Positions 55,465 through 64,000 of a stretch of 64,000 nt of DNA are shown here, piece by piece. The notes under the pieces are model-generated. The model saw only the letters and a list, made by a program, of their open reading frames with translations, made no database searches and was not told where the DNA came from. The stretch's first letter is position 1. Every line of letters begins with the position of its first letter. The stretch comes from Candidatus Methylophosphatis haderslevensis. GTDB lineage: Bacteria; Pseudomonadota; Gammaproteobacteria; Burkholderiales; Rhodocyclaceae. The DNA lies in contig JADJSA010000002.1 of NCBI GenBank assembly GCA_016711925.1, positions 248,001 through 312,000 of the forward strand, given 5' to 3'. The translations under genes and the position numbers were made by a program.

Positions 55465-58400
55465 ATGACCGACGCCGCTCCCGCCCCGGGAGGGCGCTGG
55501 CGCACCTACTGGCGCCGAATCAAGATCAGCCTGTGGATTGTGACGATGCTGGCCATCGTCATCGGCGCCGCGATCGCGTGGTACGAAATCAACGCCTCGC
55601 CGATACAGTCGCGCCTGCTCACCGATCTCGCGCAGGACATGCAGTACCGGCTCGGCGAGGGCATCAGCGACTCGATCCGCTTTCCGCAGCACGGTCCGTT
55701 CGACGAACGGCTCGGCTATGCCGCGCTCGCCTCGCTGCCGCAGCGGCTGGCCGGGCGCGGCTTCGGCATCGCCGCCCAGGCGCGCATCGCGCCTCGGATG
55801 GCCGAAGTCGCCGATTTCGGACTGTTCCTGCCCTATCGCGAGAAGACCCAGGCCGGCCTGTCGGTACTCGACTGCGCCGGCAGCGACCTGTTTCGAGTGC
55901 GCTATCCCGAACGGGTGTATGCGAGTTTCGAGCAAGTGCCGCGCCTGCTGGTCGACAGCCTGCTGTTCATCGAGAACCGCGAACTGTTGTCCAACGAATA
56001 CCCGGCCAAGAACCCGGCGATCGAGTGGGATCGCTTCGCCAAGGCGGCGATCGACCAGGTGGTGCACAAGCTCAACCCGGATCACGAGGCGCCAGGCGGC
56101 AGCACGCTGGCCACCCAGATCGAGAAGTACCGCCACTCGCCCGACGGACGCACCGTCTCGGGCGAGGAGAAGCTGCGGCAAATGGCCTCGGCCTCGCTGC
56201 GCGCCTATCTGGGCGGCGAGGACACCGGCCCGGTGCGCCGCCAGCTGGTGCTCGATTACCTCAACACCGTGCCGCTGGCGGCGCGCCCCGGCTATGGCGA
56301 GGTGATCGGCATGGGCGACGGCATGTGGGCCTGGTACGGCCGCGACTTCGACGAAACCAACCGCCTGCTGCGCGACGAGGCGGCGCCGGCTGCCGAGCGC
56401 GGCGCCGCCTACAAGCAGGCGCTCTCGCTGATGATTTCGCAACGCCGGCCCTCGGGCTATCTGACCGGCGATCTCGGCGATCTCGAACTGCTCACCAGCA
56501 CCTACCTGCGCCTGATGGGCAATGCCGGCATCATCGCGCCGGATTTGCGCGACGCCGCGCTCGCCGCCCCGCTGGCCCAGCGCCAGGGCAGCCTGGGGGC
56601 GCCGCGCGCGTCCTTCGTCAGCCGCAAGGCGGCCAATGCGGCGCGCACCCACCTGGCCGGCCTGCTCGGCATGCGCCAGTTGTACGAACTCGACCGGCTC
56701 GATCTGTCGGCCGCGAGCACGCTCGACGCCCGCCTGCAGCAGAGCGTGACGGCGCGGCTGCGCGAGATTTCGCAGCCCGAGGTGGCGGCGGCCGCCGGCC
56801 TGACCGAGAAGCGCCTGCTCGCCGGTTCCGACCCGTCGAAGGTGATCTACAGCTTCACCCTGTTCGAAAGCCTGCCCGATGCCAACGTGGTACGCGTGCA
56901 GACCGACAATTTCGACCAGCCATTCGACATCAACGAAGGCGCCAAGCTCGATCTCGGTTCGACCGCCAAACTGCGCACCCTGGTCACCTATCTGGAAATC
57001 GTCGCCCGGCTGCACGCGAAACTGGCACCCCTGAGCGCCGACGAACTGAAGGCCGTGCCGATAGCCGGCCGGGACCACATCACGCGCTGGGCGGTCGACT
57101 ACCTGAAAGGCGCGAAGAACGAGGCGCACCGCCTGGATGCGATGCTCGAAGCGGCGCTCGACCGCAAGTATTCGGGCAGTCCGGGCGAGGGGTTTTTCAC
57201 CGGCGGCGGGCTGCTGCACTTCCAGAATTTCGACGCCGGCGACAACGGCCGCATCGTCACGGTGCGCGAGGGGCTGCAGCGCTCGGTCAACCTGCTGTTC
57301 ATCCGGCTGATGCGCGACATCGTGTACCACACGATGTTCAACATGCCCAACTCCAGCGCCACCCTGCTCGACGACGACGACGACCCGAAGCGTCAGGAAT
57401 ATCTGGCGCGCTTCGCCGACCGCGAGGGCAGCGCCTACCTGCAGCGCTTCTACCGCAAATACCAGGGCAAGGACGCGGCCGAGGCGGAAGCCTTGTTCCT
57501 GCAGGGCATCCGGGCGACGCCGCGCCGCCTGGCGACGATCTTCCGCACCTTCGAGCCGAAGGCGAGCATGGGCCGGTTCGCCGAGTTCCTGCAGCAGAAT
57601 CTGCCCGAAGGCGAGATCGACGATGCCGCGGTCGCGCGCCTCTACGATGAATACGCGATCGAACGCTACGACCTGGCCGACCGCGGCTACATCGCCACCG
57701 TGCATCCGCTCGAACTGTGGCTGGTCAGCTACTTGCGCGAGCACCAGGGCGTCACCCTGCAGCAGGTGCTGGAAGCGAGCAAGAGCGAGCGCCAGAACGT
57801 CTACGGCTGGCTGTTCAAGACCCGACGCAAGGGCGCCCAGGACAGCCGCATACGCACGCTGGTCGAGCTGGAGGCCTTCCTCGAGATCCACAAGATGTGG
57901 AAGCGCGTCGGCTACCCGTTCGATTCGCTCTCGCCCTCCTATGCCACCGCGCTTGGCAGTTCGGCCGACCGGCCAGCGGCGCTGGCCGAGCTGATGGGCA
58001 TCCTCATCAACGACGGCGTGCGCATGCCCACGCTGCGCCTCGACGCGCTGAAGTTTGCCGCCGGCACGCCCTACGAGACGCATTTCGCCGCCCGCCCGGT
58101 GGCCGGCGAGCGCGTGATGCCGGCCGAGGTGGCGCGGGCGGCCCGCCGAGCGCTGGCGCTGGTGGTCGAAGCGGGCACCGCCAAGCGCCTGAAAGGTTCT
58201 TTCACCGCGCCGGACGGCACGCCGCTGGTGATGGGCGGCAAGACCGGCACCGGCGACCATCGCTTCGAGACCTACGGCAAGGGCGGCGTGCTGCTGTCCT
58301 CGCGCGTGGTCAGCCGGTCGGGCACCTTCGTCTTCTATATCGGCGAGCGCCACTTCGGCACGCTCACCGCCTACGTCAAGGGACCGGAGGCCGCCAAGTA

Positions 58401-58782
58401 CCAGTTCACCAGCGCCCTGCCGACCCAGATACTCAAGACGCTGGTCCCCCAGTTGCGCGACGAGATCAATCGCCAGCCGCAGGCAGGCAGCAGTTGCGCC
58501 GCCGATGCACCGCTGCGGCCCCGACCGGCCGCGCCCTCGCCACAGGTTGCGCCGGGCGAGGCGGCGGCGGCCGAAGCCGCGCCCGCGAAGCCGGGCAAAC
58601 CCGCCGCCGCCGACACGCTGCGCGAAGTGCGCAAGAAGAAGAAAAAGCCGGCGGCGGAAAAGCCGGTACCGCATGGCGAGCCGCTCGACACGGTGCGCGC
58701 CGCCACCCCGGCCGAACCGCCGCCGCCGGAGGCCGCCAATCCGGCCGAAGCCGGCACGAAGGAAGCGGCGGACAAACCATGA
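55465..58782 (+). CDS. atypical bifunctional penicillin-binding protein (GT51 + transpeptidase)
   Basis: A 1,105-residue membrane-anchored protein with one N-terminal helix (ISLWIVTMLAIVIGAAIAW). A glycosyltransferase 51 domain follows, with Glu in SLLFIENRELLSNEY and the second motif GGSTLATQIEKY. The C-terminal transpeptidase has SxxK as STAK (DLGSTAKLRT), SxN as SVN (GLQRSVNLLFIRLM) and KTG as GGKTGTGDHRF. It is clearly longer than PBP1a/PBP1b (about 800-850) owing to divergent insertions and a Pro/Ala/Lys-rich tail. Both catalytic sets look intact, so it should polymerise and cross-link peptidoglycan. It is outside any cell-wall cluster. Confidence 0.85.
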   Translation: MTDAAPAPGGRWRTYWRRIKISLWIVTMLAIVIGAAIAWYEINASPIQSRLLTDLAQDMQYRLGEGISDSIRFPQHGPFDERLGYAALASLPQRLAGRGFGIAAQARIAPRMAEVADFGLFLPYREKTQAGLSVLDCAGSDLFRVRYPERVYASFEQVPRLLVDSLLFIENRELLSNEYPAKNPAIEWDRFAKAAIDQVVHKLNPDHEAPGGSTLATQIEKYRHSPDGRTVSGEEKLRQMASASLRAYLGGEDTGPVRRQLVLDYLNTVPLAARPGYGEVIGMGDGMWAWYGRDFDETNRLLRDEAAPAAERGAAYKQALSLMISQRRPSGYLTGDLGDLELLTSTYLRLMGNAGIIAPDLRDAALAAPLAQRQGSLGAPRASFVSRKAANAARTHLAGLLGMRQLYELDRLDLSAASTLDARLQQSVTARLREISQPEVAAAAGLTEKRLLAGSDPSKVIYSFTLFESLPDANVVRVQTDNFDQPFDINEGAKLDLGSTAKLRTLVTYLEIVARLHAKLAPLSADELKAVPIAGRDHITRWAVDYLKGAKNEAHRLDAMLEAALDRKYSGSPGEGFFTGGGLLHFQNFDAGDNGRIVTVREGLQRSVNLLFIRLMRDIVYHTMFNMPNSSATLLDDDDDPKRQEYLARFADREGSAYLQRFYRKYQGKDAAEAEALFLQGIRATPRRLATIFRTFEPKASMGRFAEFLQQNLPEGEIDDAAVARLYDEYAIERYDLADRGYIATVHPLELWLVSYLREHQGVTLQQVLEASKSERQNVYGWLFKTRRKGAQDSRIRTLVELEAFLEIHKMWKRVGYPFDSLSPSYATALGSSADRPAALAELMGILINDGVRMPTLRLDALKFAAGTPYETHFAARPVAGERVMPAEVARAARRALALVVEAGTAKRLKGSFTAPDGTPLVMGGKTGTGDHRFETYGKGGVLLSSRVVSRSGTFVFYIGERHFGTLTAYVKGPEAAKYQFTSALPTQILKTLVPQLRDEINRQPQAGSSCAADAPLRPRPAAPSPQVAPGEAAAAEAAPAKPGKPAAADTLREVRKKKKKPAAEKPVPHGEPLDTVRAATPAEPPPPEAANPAEAGTKEAADKP

Positions 58783-58874
58783 GCCACTGCCCGCGATTTG
58801 CCCGCCGCACCAAAGACCGCATCGACGAAGACGGCCCCACCCGCCCAGCATCACCTTTCGACAGGAGATCCGCC

Positions 58875-59447
58875 ATGACTCGATACACCGGCCTTGCCAT
58901 CACCACATCCCTGCTCGCCCTCGCCGGCGGCTGTTCCCAGATGGGCGGCAGTTCCGCCGCGAAACCGAAGGACGGCGAGCTTGCCGTGCCAGCCGACTAT
59001 CGAAGCTGGCCGAAGTTTCTCGTCAACATCGACCGCCCCGATGCCAAGCAGGTCCGCGACATCTATCTCAACCCGACTGGCCACGCCACCAGGGCCGGCG
59101 ACCCGTTTCCCAATGGCACGATCTCGGTGATGGACATTTTCGCCGCGCGCGAGAATCCCGACGGCACGCTGATGAAGGGCGCCGACGGCAAGCTGCTCAA
59201 GGGTGCGCTGGCCAAGGTATTCGTGATGGGCAAGGGCGCCGGCTGGGGCGAGACCGTGACGCCGGCCGAACTGAAGAACGGCGACTGGATCTACAGCGGC
59301 TTCAAGGCCGACGCCAGGACGCCGTCGAGCGACGACATCGCCACCTGCCGCGCCTGCCACCTGCCCGTGGCCGGCAAGGACTTCGTGCACCGCTACGACG
59401 AATATTTCGAGAAGCGCGGATCGGCGCCGGCTTACGGCAAGCGCTGA
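58875..59447 (+). CDS. cytochrome P460 family protein
   Basis: A 190-residue exported haem protein. The N-terminus (MTRYTGLAITTSLLALAGGC) is a signal peptide with a weak lipobox ending in Cys20. The P460 domain (PADYRSWPKFLVNIDRPDAKQVRDIYLNP and following) ends with the haem-binding motif CRACH and DFVHRYDEYF. P460 enzymes oxidise hydroxylamine to N2O or NO and carry an unusual haem-protein cross-link; in many organisms the role is detoxification of reactive nitrogen. The ATG at 58875 follows CAGGAG. It probably is transcribed with the preceding PBP gene, but no functional link is obvious. Confidence 0.88.
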   Translation: MTRYTGLAITTSLLALAGGCSQMGGSSAAKPKDGELAVPADYRSWPKFLVNIDRPDAKQVRDIYLNPTGHATRAGDPFPNGTISVMDIFAARENPDGTLMKGADGKLLKGALAKVFVMGKGAGWGETVTPAELKNGDWIYSGFKADARTPSSDDIATCRACHLPVAGKDFVHRYDEYFEKRGSAPAYGKR

Positions 59448-59486
59448 GCCGGGCGCCCGGCTGCGGCCTCGTCCCGGGCAATCCGG

Positions 59487-60695
59487 ATGGAGCGACCACG
59501 CCAGCCGGGCGGGGCCGTGCGGCGCTACCCGATCGCCGTTATCGTGGTCGCGCAGCTGTTCGGCACGTCGCTGTGGTTTTCCGCCAACGCCGCCGCCGAC
59601 GATCTGGCCCGCGCCTGGGGCGCCACGGCAACCGATATCGGCTGGCTGACCAACGCGGTGCAGTCGGGTTTCATTCTCGGCACGCTGGTCTTCGCGGTTA
59701 GCGGATTCGCCGACCGCTATCCGGCCAGCCGCATCTTCGCCGGCTGCGCGGTGGCCGGCGCGGCATGCAATGCCGGCTTCGCGCTGCTCGCCCAGGGCAT
59801 GCCCGGCGCGATGGCGCTGCGCTTCGCGGTCGGTCTGGCGCTCGCCGGCGTCTATCCGCTGGGCATGAAACTGGTGGTGAGCTGGGCGCCGCAGCGCGCC
59901 GGCAACGCGCTGGCGCAACTGGTCGGCATGCTCACGCTGGGCACCGCGCTGCCGCACCTGACGCGGCTGGTCGGTGTCGGCTGGCCGTGGCAGGCGGTGA
60001 TCCTGGCCTCCTCGCTGCTGGCGTTGCTGGCCGCGGCGGCGATCTTCGCGCTGGGCGACGGGCCGCACCTGCAACGGCGCGCCGGCGTGACGCACCTCAA
60101 GCTCGGGCGGGTGTTCCTGGCGTTTGCCAATCGCGAGTTCCGCGCCTCGGCGCTCGGCTACTTCGGTCACCAGTGGGAACTGTACGCATTCTGGACCATC
60201 GTGCCGATCCTCGCTACCCAAGCGGGATTGCCGGCGGGCACCGGCTGGCCGGTCTCCGCCCTGGCCTTCGCCATCATCGGCATCGGCGCGCTCGGCTGCG
60301 TGGCTGGCGGTCTGATCTCGCAGCGCGCCGGCAGCGCGCGGGTGGCCGCCGCCGCGCTGGCCATCTCGGGCGCCTGCTGCCTGCTGTTTCCGCTGCTCGC
60401 ACCGTTGCTTTCGCCGTGGGCGCTGCTGGCGCTGCTGCTGCTGTGGGGTGCCGCGGTGGTGGCCGATTCGCCGCAGTACTCGGCGATGTCGGCGCGCGCC
60501 TGCCCGCCGGAAATCGTCGGCTCGGCGCTGGCGATCCAGAATTCGCTCGGCTTCGCCATCACCGTCGGCTCGATCGCGCTGGCCTCGCACCTGGTCGGCG
60601 AAATCGGCGCCCGCGTGGCCTGGTGGCTGGCGCCCGGCCCGCTGCTCGGACTGATCGCCCTGGCGCCGCTGTGCCGCACCCCGGCGCGCCGGTGA
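59487..60695 (+). CDS. MFS transporter (NarK/NasA-like superfamily member, substrate unknown)
   Basis: A 402-residue twelve-helix major facilitator. It begins YPIAVIVVAQLFGTSLWFSANAAADDL and carries the loop 2-3 motif in reduced form (SGFADRYPASRIF). Later segments include GVYPLGMKLVVSWAPQRAG and GYFGHQWELYAFWTIVPIL. Homologues of this type are annotated as general MFS or nitrate-transporter-like. It follows the P460 gene after 39 bases on the same strand. I cannot assign a substrate. Confidence 0.85.
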   Translation: MERPRQPGGAVRRYPIAVIVVAQLFGTSLWFSANAAADDLARAWGATATDIGWLTNAVQSGFILGTLVFAVSGFADRYPASRIFAGCAVAGAACNAGFALLAQGMPGAMALRFAVGLALAGVYPLGMKLVVSWAPQRAGNALAQLVGMLTLGTALPHLTRLVGVGWPWQAVILASSLLALLAAAAIFALGDGPHLQRRAGVTHLKLGRVFLAFANREFRASALGYFGHQWELYAFWTIVPILATQAGLPAGTGWPVSALAFAIIGIGALGCVAGGLISQRAGSARVAAAALAISGACCLLFPLLAPLLSPWALLALLLLWGAAVVADSPQYSAMSARACPPEIVGSALAIQNSLGFAITVGSIALASHLVGEIGARVAWWLAPGPLLGLIALAPLCRTPARR

Positions 60696-60767
60696 CGTGC
60701 GCCGGGCAAGGCCGTATCATGCGTGCCGCGCCCATCCGCCGGCGCGAACCGCAATTCAGGAACCCCG

Positions 60768-61595
60768 ATGAACTTCACCGCCGCCCTCGCCGCCGCCTGG
60801 CAAGCGCGCAACTCGCTGCTGTGTGTCGGGCTCGATCCCGAGCCGGCGAAATTCCCCGCCCATCTGCGCAGCGAACCGGATGCAATCTTCCGCTTCTGCC
60901 GCGAGATCGCCGATGCCACCGCCGACCTGGTGTGCTGCTTCAAGCCGCAGATCGCCTACTTCGCCGCCCATCGCGCCGAGGATGCGCTGGAGCGCCTGAT
61001 CGCCCACATCCACGCCGCGCATCCGGGCACCCCGGTGATCCTCGATGCCAAGCGCGGCGACATCGGCAGCACGGCCGAGCAGTACGCCAAGGAAGCCTTC
61101 GAGCGCTACCGCGCCGACGCGGTGACGGTCAATCCCTACCTCGGCCACGATTCGGTCGAGCCCTACCTCGCGCACGCCGACAAGGGCGTGATCCTGCTTT
61201 GCAGGACATCGAACCCCGGCGGGGGCGACCTGCAGTTCTGCGAAGTCGCGCGCGAAGCGGGCGGCACCGAGAAGCTCTATGAACGGGTCGCCCGGCTGGT
61301 CGCCACATCCTGGAACCGCAACGGCAACTGCGCGCTGGTGGTCGGCGCGACTTTCCCGCAGGAACTGGCGCGGGTGCGCGAACTCACCGGCGACATGCCG
61401 CTGCTGGTGCCCGGGATCGGCGCACAGGGCGGCGACATCAAAGCCACCGTGCGCGCCGGGCGCAGCAATGCCAGCAGCGGGCTGATGATCAGTTCTTCGC
61501 GCGCGATTCTCTACGCCGGGACGGGTGAGGACTTCGCCGCGCAGGCGCGCCGCGTGGCGCTCGACACGCGCGAGGCGATCAACCGCTGGCGCTGA
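60768..61595 (+). CDS. pyrF: orotidine 5'-phosphate decarboxylase (type 2)
   Basis: PyrF converts OMP to UMP, the last step of de novo pyrimidine synthesis. The 275-residue length and motifs are those of the type 2 family: LLCVGLDPEPAKFP at the N-terminus and the catalytic loop VILDAKRGDIGSTAEQYA with Lys and Asp residues. It ends LLVPGIGAQGGD and SSRAILYAG. The ATG at 60768 gives MNFTAALAAAW. A palindromic repeat lies directly downstream. Confidence 0.96.
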   Translation: MNFTAALAAAWQARNSLLCVGLDPEPAKFPAHLRSEPDAIFRFCREIADATADLVCCFKPQIAYFAAHRAEDALERLIAHIHAAHPGTPVILDAKRGDIGSTAEQYAKEAFERYRADAVTVNPYLGHDSVEPYLAHADKGVILLCRTSNPGGGDLQFCEVAREAGGTEKLYERVARLVATSWNRNGNCALVVGATFPQELARVRELTGDMPLLVPGIGAQGGDIKATVRAGRSNASSGLMISSSRAILYAGTGEDFAAQARRVALDTREAINRWR

Positions 61596-61611
61596 GCGCC
61601 TACCCCGGAGG

Positions 61612-61666
61612 CCGCATGGATAGGCGGTCTACGCGATGCCTGCCCGGAGAGCGCCTATCCATGCGG
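61612..61666. repeat. palindromic intergenic repeat, copy D (best preserved)
   Basis: CCGCATGGATAGGCG (61612-61626) and CGCCTATCCATGCGG (61652-61666) are a perfect 15-base inverted repeat around a 25-base loop. The loop contains GTCTACGCGATGCC and TGCCCGGAGAG, elements also seen in copies A and B. It lies between pyrF and msrB; no T-run follows. Confidence 0.8.
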
Positions 61667-61832
61667 CTTGCAGCGGTGCCATGCGGGAGCGCACCGGCCG
61701 CTGCGGCGCCTGGCACGGCGCGGCAACGGGTTCGATGTAAGGTGCGCGGCGGGTCGCCGGTCTGATCGATCGATGGCGCACGAACTTTCGTGCCCCGGCC
61801 CGCTCGAAGGCGGGCGCACCCCGGAGAATCGA

Positions 61833-62342
61833 ATGACCCGCAGAGAATCCTTGAAATGGCTCGCCGCAGCCTCGGCGATCGGCGCCGGCGGCCTGCGCGC
61901 CGTGTTTGCCGGCGGCGATGGCGCCAAGGCCACACTGGTCAAGAGCAAGGCCGAGTGGAAGGCGCTGCTGACGCCGGCTGCCTACCACGTGCTGTTCGAG
62001 GAAGGCACCGAACGCGCCGGCAGCAGCCCGCTCAATGGCGAAAAGCGCGACGGCACTTTCGTCTGCGCCGCCTGCAACCTGCCGCTTTTCGACAGCAAGG
62101 CCAAGTACGAAAGCGGCACCGGCTGGCCGAGCTTCTATCAGCCGCTGGCCGACGCGGTCGGCACCAGCACCGACTTCAAGCTGATCTATCCGCGCACCGA
62201 ATATCACTGCGCGCGCTGCGGCGGCCATCACGGACATGTCTTCAACGACGGCCCGCCGCCGACCGGCAAGCGCTACTGCAACAACGGTGTCGCGCTGGCG
62301 TTCGTGCCGCGCGGCGAACCACTGCCGGTGCTGCGCACATGA
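61833..62342 (+). CDS. msrB: exported peptide-methionine (R)-S-oxide reductase
   Basis: A 169-residue MsrB with a twin-arginine-like leader (MTRRESLKWLAAASAIGAGG), so the enzyme probably acts in the periplasm. The fold is intact: zinc-binding CAAC and CARC pairs, GTGWPSFYQPL, the HCARCGGHHGHVFNDGP block and the catalytic Cys in RYCNNGVAL. It reduces the R form of methionine sulfoxide in proteins. It overlaps msrA by four bases (ATGA), and the two would repair both stereoisomers in the same compartment. Confidence 0.93.
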   Translation: MTRRESLKWLAAASAIGAGGLRAVFAGGDGAKATLVKSKAEWKALLTPAAYHVLFEEGTERAGSSPLNGEKRDGTFVCAACNLPLFDSKAKYESGTGWPSFYQPLADAVGTSTDFKLIYPRTEYHCARCGGHHGHVFNDGPPPTGKRYCNNGVALAFVPRGEPLPVLRT

Positions 62343-63040
62343 GGCCACAGCGCACCCTGGCAGCCCTGCTCTGCGCCCTGGCGCTGACGCTCGGCGGTTG
62401 CGCCTCGAACGCCGACCCGATGAAGCACATTCCGGCCGGTGCCGCCAGCGCGATTTTCGCCGGTGGCTGCTTCTGGTGCATCGAGTTCGACTTCGAGAGC
62501 CTGCCCGGCGTGTACGAGGCGGAATCCGGCTACACCGGCGGCCATGCGCCCAATCCCACTTATTACCAGGTGGCCATGGGCGGCACCGGCCACACCGAAG
62601 CGGTGCGCGTGTATTACGATCCGGCGCGCGTCAGCTATACGCAACTGGTCGATTACTTCTGGCACCACATCGATCCGACCGTGCGCAACCGGCAGTTCTG
62701 CGACCGCGGCGAGCAGTATCGCAGTGGCATCTACTGGCAGAACGATGCCGAGCGCGAGGCTGCCGACGCCAGCCGCGACGCGCTGCTCGCGAGCGGCCGC
62801 TTCCCCACCATCTACACCGAGATCGCGCCGGCCAGCGCCTTCTACCGCGCCGAGGAAGCCCATCAGGACTTCTACCGCAAGAATCCGCTGCGCTACGCCT
62901 ACTACCGCAACGCCTGCGGACGCGACGCGCGGGTCGCCCAGGTGTGGGGCACGCCGCCGGCCGGCGCCCTGTCCGCGCAAGCGCAGAGTCCAGCGCCTGG
63001 GGCCGAGCCGTCTACTGCAGGCAGACAGCCGCCGGAATGA
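62339..63040 (+). CDS. msrA: lipoprotein peptide-methionine (S)-S-oxide reductase
   Basis: A 233-residue MsrA carrying a lipoprotein signal peptide (LAALLCALALTLGGC, lipid-anchored Cys20). The catalytic motif is AGGCFWCIEFDFE with the active Cys in GCFWC. Further family segments are GYTGGHAPNPTYYQVAMGGTGHTEAVRV and CDRGEQYRSGIYW. The C-terminus is extended by a Pro/Ala-rich tail. It acts on the S stereoisomer of methionine sulfoxide. Membrane anchoring plus the exported MsrB partner point to a periplasmic repair system, distinct from cytoplasmic MsrA/B. Confidence 0.93.
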   Translation: MRPQRTLAALLCALALTLGGCASNADPMKHIPAGAASAIFAGGCFWCIEFDFESLPGVYEAESGYTGGHAPNPTYYQVAMGGTGHTEAVRVYYDPARVSYTQLVDYFWHHIDPTVRNRQFCDRGEQYRSGIYWQNDAEREAADASRDALLASGRFPTIYTEIAPASAFYRAEEAHQDFYRKNPLRYAYYRNACGRDARVAQVWGTPPAGALSAQAQSPAPGAEPSTAGRQPPE

Positions 63041-63077
63041 CGTATCCTTGGGTCTGCGCCACCGTCCCCGCAGACCC

Positions 63078-64000
63078 ATGACCAATCGATACGAACCGTC
63101 AGTTGCGCCGACCCGCCACGAAATCGCCGCGTGGATCATCGCCGGCGCGGTGCTCCTGCTGCTGCTGCCGCTGCACCTGATCGGCGCCCTGCTCGCCGGC
63201 CTGCTGGTCCATCAACTGACGCACCTGCTGGTGCCCTTCATCCGCCGCCACATCACCGACGATCGCGCCAAGCTGGTCAGCGTCTCGCTGCTCTCGGCAT
63301 TGATCGTCGGCGCCGTGGTCGGCGCGATCGTCGGCGTGATCGCCTTCTTCCGCAGCGACGCCGGCAGCCTGTCGGCGCTGCTCGGCAAGATGGCGGAGAT
63401 CCTCGAAAGTTCGCGCGCCTCGCTGCCGGCCTGGATGGTCGAACACATGCCGGAGAATACCGACGCGCTGCAAAAGGGCATGGTCGGCTGGCTGCGTTCG
63501 CACACCGGCGAGTTGCAGGTGTTCGGCAAGGAGGCGGCGCGCGGCTTCGCCCACATCCTGGTCGGACTGGTGATCGGCGCGATGGTGGCGCTCTACGAAG
63601 TGCGGCCGATCGCCGAGTACCGGCCGCTCGCCCGCGCCCTGATCGAGCGCGCCGCGCGTCTGGCCGAAGCGTTCCGCCGCGTGGTCTTCGCGCAGGTGCG
63701 GATCAGCGCGGTCAATACCGCGTTCACCGCGCTTTATCTGGCCGTCGTGCTGCCGCTGTTCGGCGTGCACTTGCCGCTGACCAAGACGCTGATCGCCGTC
63801 ACCTTCATCGCCGGCCTGCTGCCGGTGATCGGCAACCTGATCTCCAATACCGTGATCGTGGTGGTGAGCCTGGCCCATTCGCCGCAGATCGCAGCGGCCT
63901 CGCTGGTGTTCCTGATCGTCATCCACAAGCTCGAGTATTTTCTCAATGCGCGCATCGTCGGCTCGCAGATCCAGGCGCGCGCCTGGGAACTGCTGCTGGC
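63078..64000 (+). CDS. AI-2E family (PerM-like) permease, cut by window edge
   Basis: The frame from ATG 63078 stays open to the window end, giving 307 residues of a membrane protein. An N-terminal helix pair (AAWIIAGAVLLLLLPLHLIGALLAGLLVHQL) is followed by an amphipathic middle region (about 95-155). Helices with AVNTAFTALYLAVVLPLFG, IAGLLPVIGNLISNTVIVVVSL and HKLEYFLNARIVG complete the visible part. The GLLPVIGNLISNT and KLEYFLNARIVG blocks are AI-2E family signatures. Members export signals or solutes, or act as Na+/H+ antiporters; the role is not fixed. It starts 37 bases after msrA. Confidence 0.88.
   Translation, partial: MTNRYEPSVAPTRHEIAAWIIAGAVLLLLLPLHLIGALLAGLLVHQLTHLLVPFIRRHITDDRAKLVSVSLLSALIVGAVVGAIVGVIAFFRSDAGSLSALLGKMAEILESSRASLPAWMVEHMPENTDALQKGMVGWLRSHTGELQVFGKEAARGFAHILVGLVIGAMVALYEVRPIAEYRPLARALIERAARLAEAFRRVVFAQVRISAVNTAFTALYLAVVLPLFGVHLPLTKTLIAVTFIAGLLPVIGNLISNTVIVVVSLAHSPQIAAASLVFLIVIHKLEYFLNARIVGSQIQARAWELLL

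Noticed and set aside
55216..58854. A 1,212-residue minus-strand frame opposite the penicillin-binding protein
   Set aside because: It is an antisense open frame of the kind produced by high GC; the composition is Arg/Gly/His-rich without motifs, and the plus strand has clear catalytic motifs.

Overview
The window is a GC-rich (clearly above 60%), densely coded chromosomal segment from a Gram-negative bacterium. Most genes have recognisable homologues. Several features point to a betaproteobacterium, possibly of the Rhodocyclales or Nitrosomonadales type: the mla operon with mlaA inside it and yadGH-ibaG-murA behind it, an MSHA-type pilus cluster, a phasin gene, and the kdsD-kdsC-lptC-lptA block beside a Kef-type antiporter. 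The taxonomic call is inference. I found no rRNA, tRNA, CRISPR array, insertion sequence or prophage.

Layout. 1-6477 (minus): lipid-asymmetry operon mlaF-E-D-A-C-B, then an ABC exporter pair (yadG/yadH type), a BolA-family gene and the 5' end of murA. 6588-20431 (plus): a sigma-54 activator, then an MSHA-type pilus/secretion operon in the order mshM-L-N-E-G-I-J-K plus two pilin-like genes. 20677-24621: a class III adenylate cyclase, a multi-TM histidine kinase (minus) and a divergent type IV pilin gene behind a textbook sigma-54 promoter. 24683-29506: a Kef-type antiporter (minus) and kdsD-kdsC-lptC-lptA (plus). 29682-31651: a DMT transporter, a phasin gene with a well-formed promoter/operator region and terminator, and a 47-residue protein. 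31767-37986 (minus): a hypothetical exported protein, a MoaB/CinA-type protein, an EI24 protein and a frameshifted hrpA. 38175-41439 (plus): crcB, a DUF190 gene, an MFS transporter and an ECF sigma factor with a DUF3379-type partner. 41452-51010 (minus): a five-gene unit of two paralogous TonB-dependent receptors, a YfiR-family protein, a hybrid kinase with a YfiN-like sensor, and a third receptor that is frameshifted. 51189-64000: glnS, a FAH-family hydrolase, nhaA, an unusual bifunctional penicillin-binding protein, a cytochrome P460, an MFS transporter, pyrF, an exported MsrB/MsrA pair and the start of an AI-2E-family permease.

Three things deserve attention. First, the MSHA cluster has no evident major pilin of its own, while a pilin gene with a sigma-54 promoter lies 3.5 kb downstream. 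A sigma-54 response regulator and a histidine kinase flank the cluster and may form the pair controlling it. Second, the receptor-receptor-YfiR-CHASE8 hybrid kinase-receptor operon looks like the YfiBNR signalling logic rebuilt around TonB receptors and a phosphorelay. Third, a family of palindromic intergenic repeats recurs at four places.

Four genes (mshM, mshE, hrpA, one TonB receptor) carry single-base frameshifts. These could be sequence errors or real decay, and raw reads would be needed to decide. No intergenic stretch exceeds about 260 bases.
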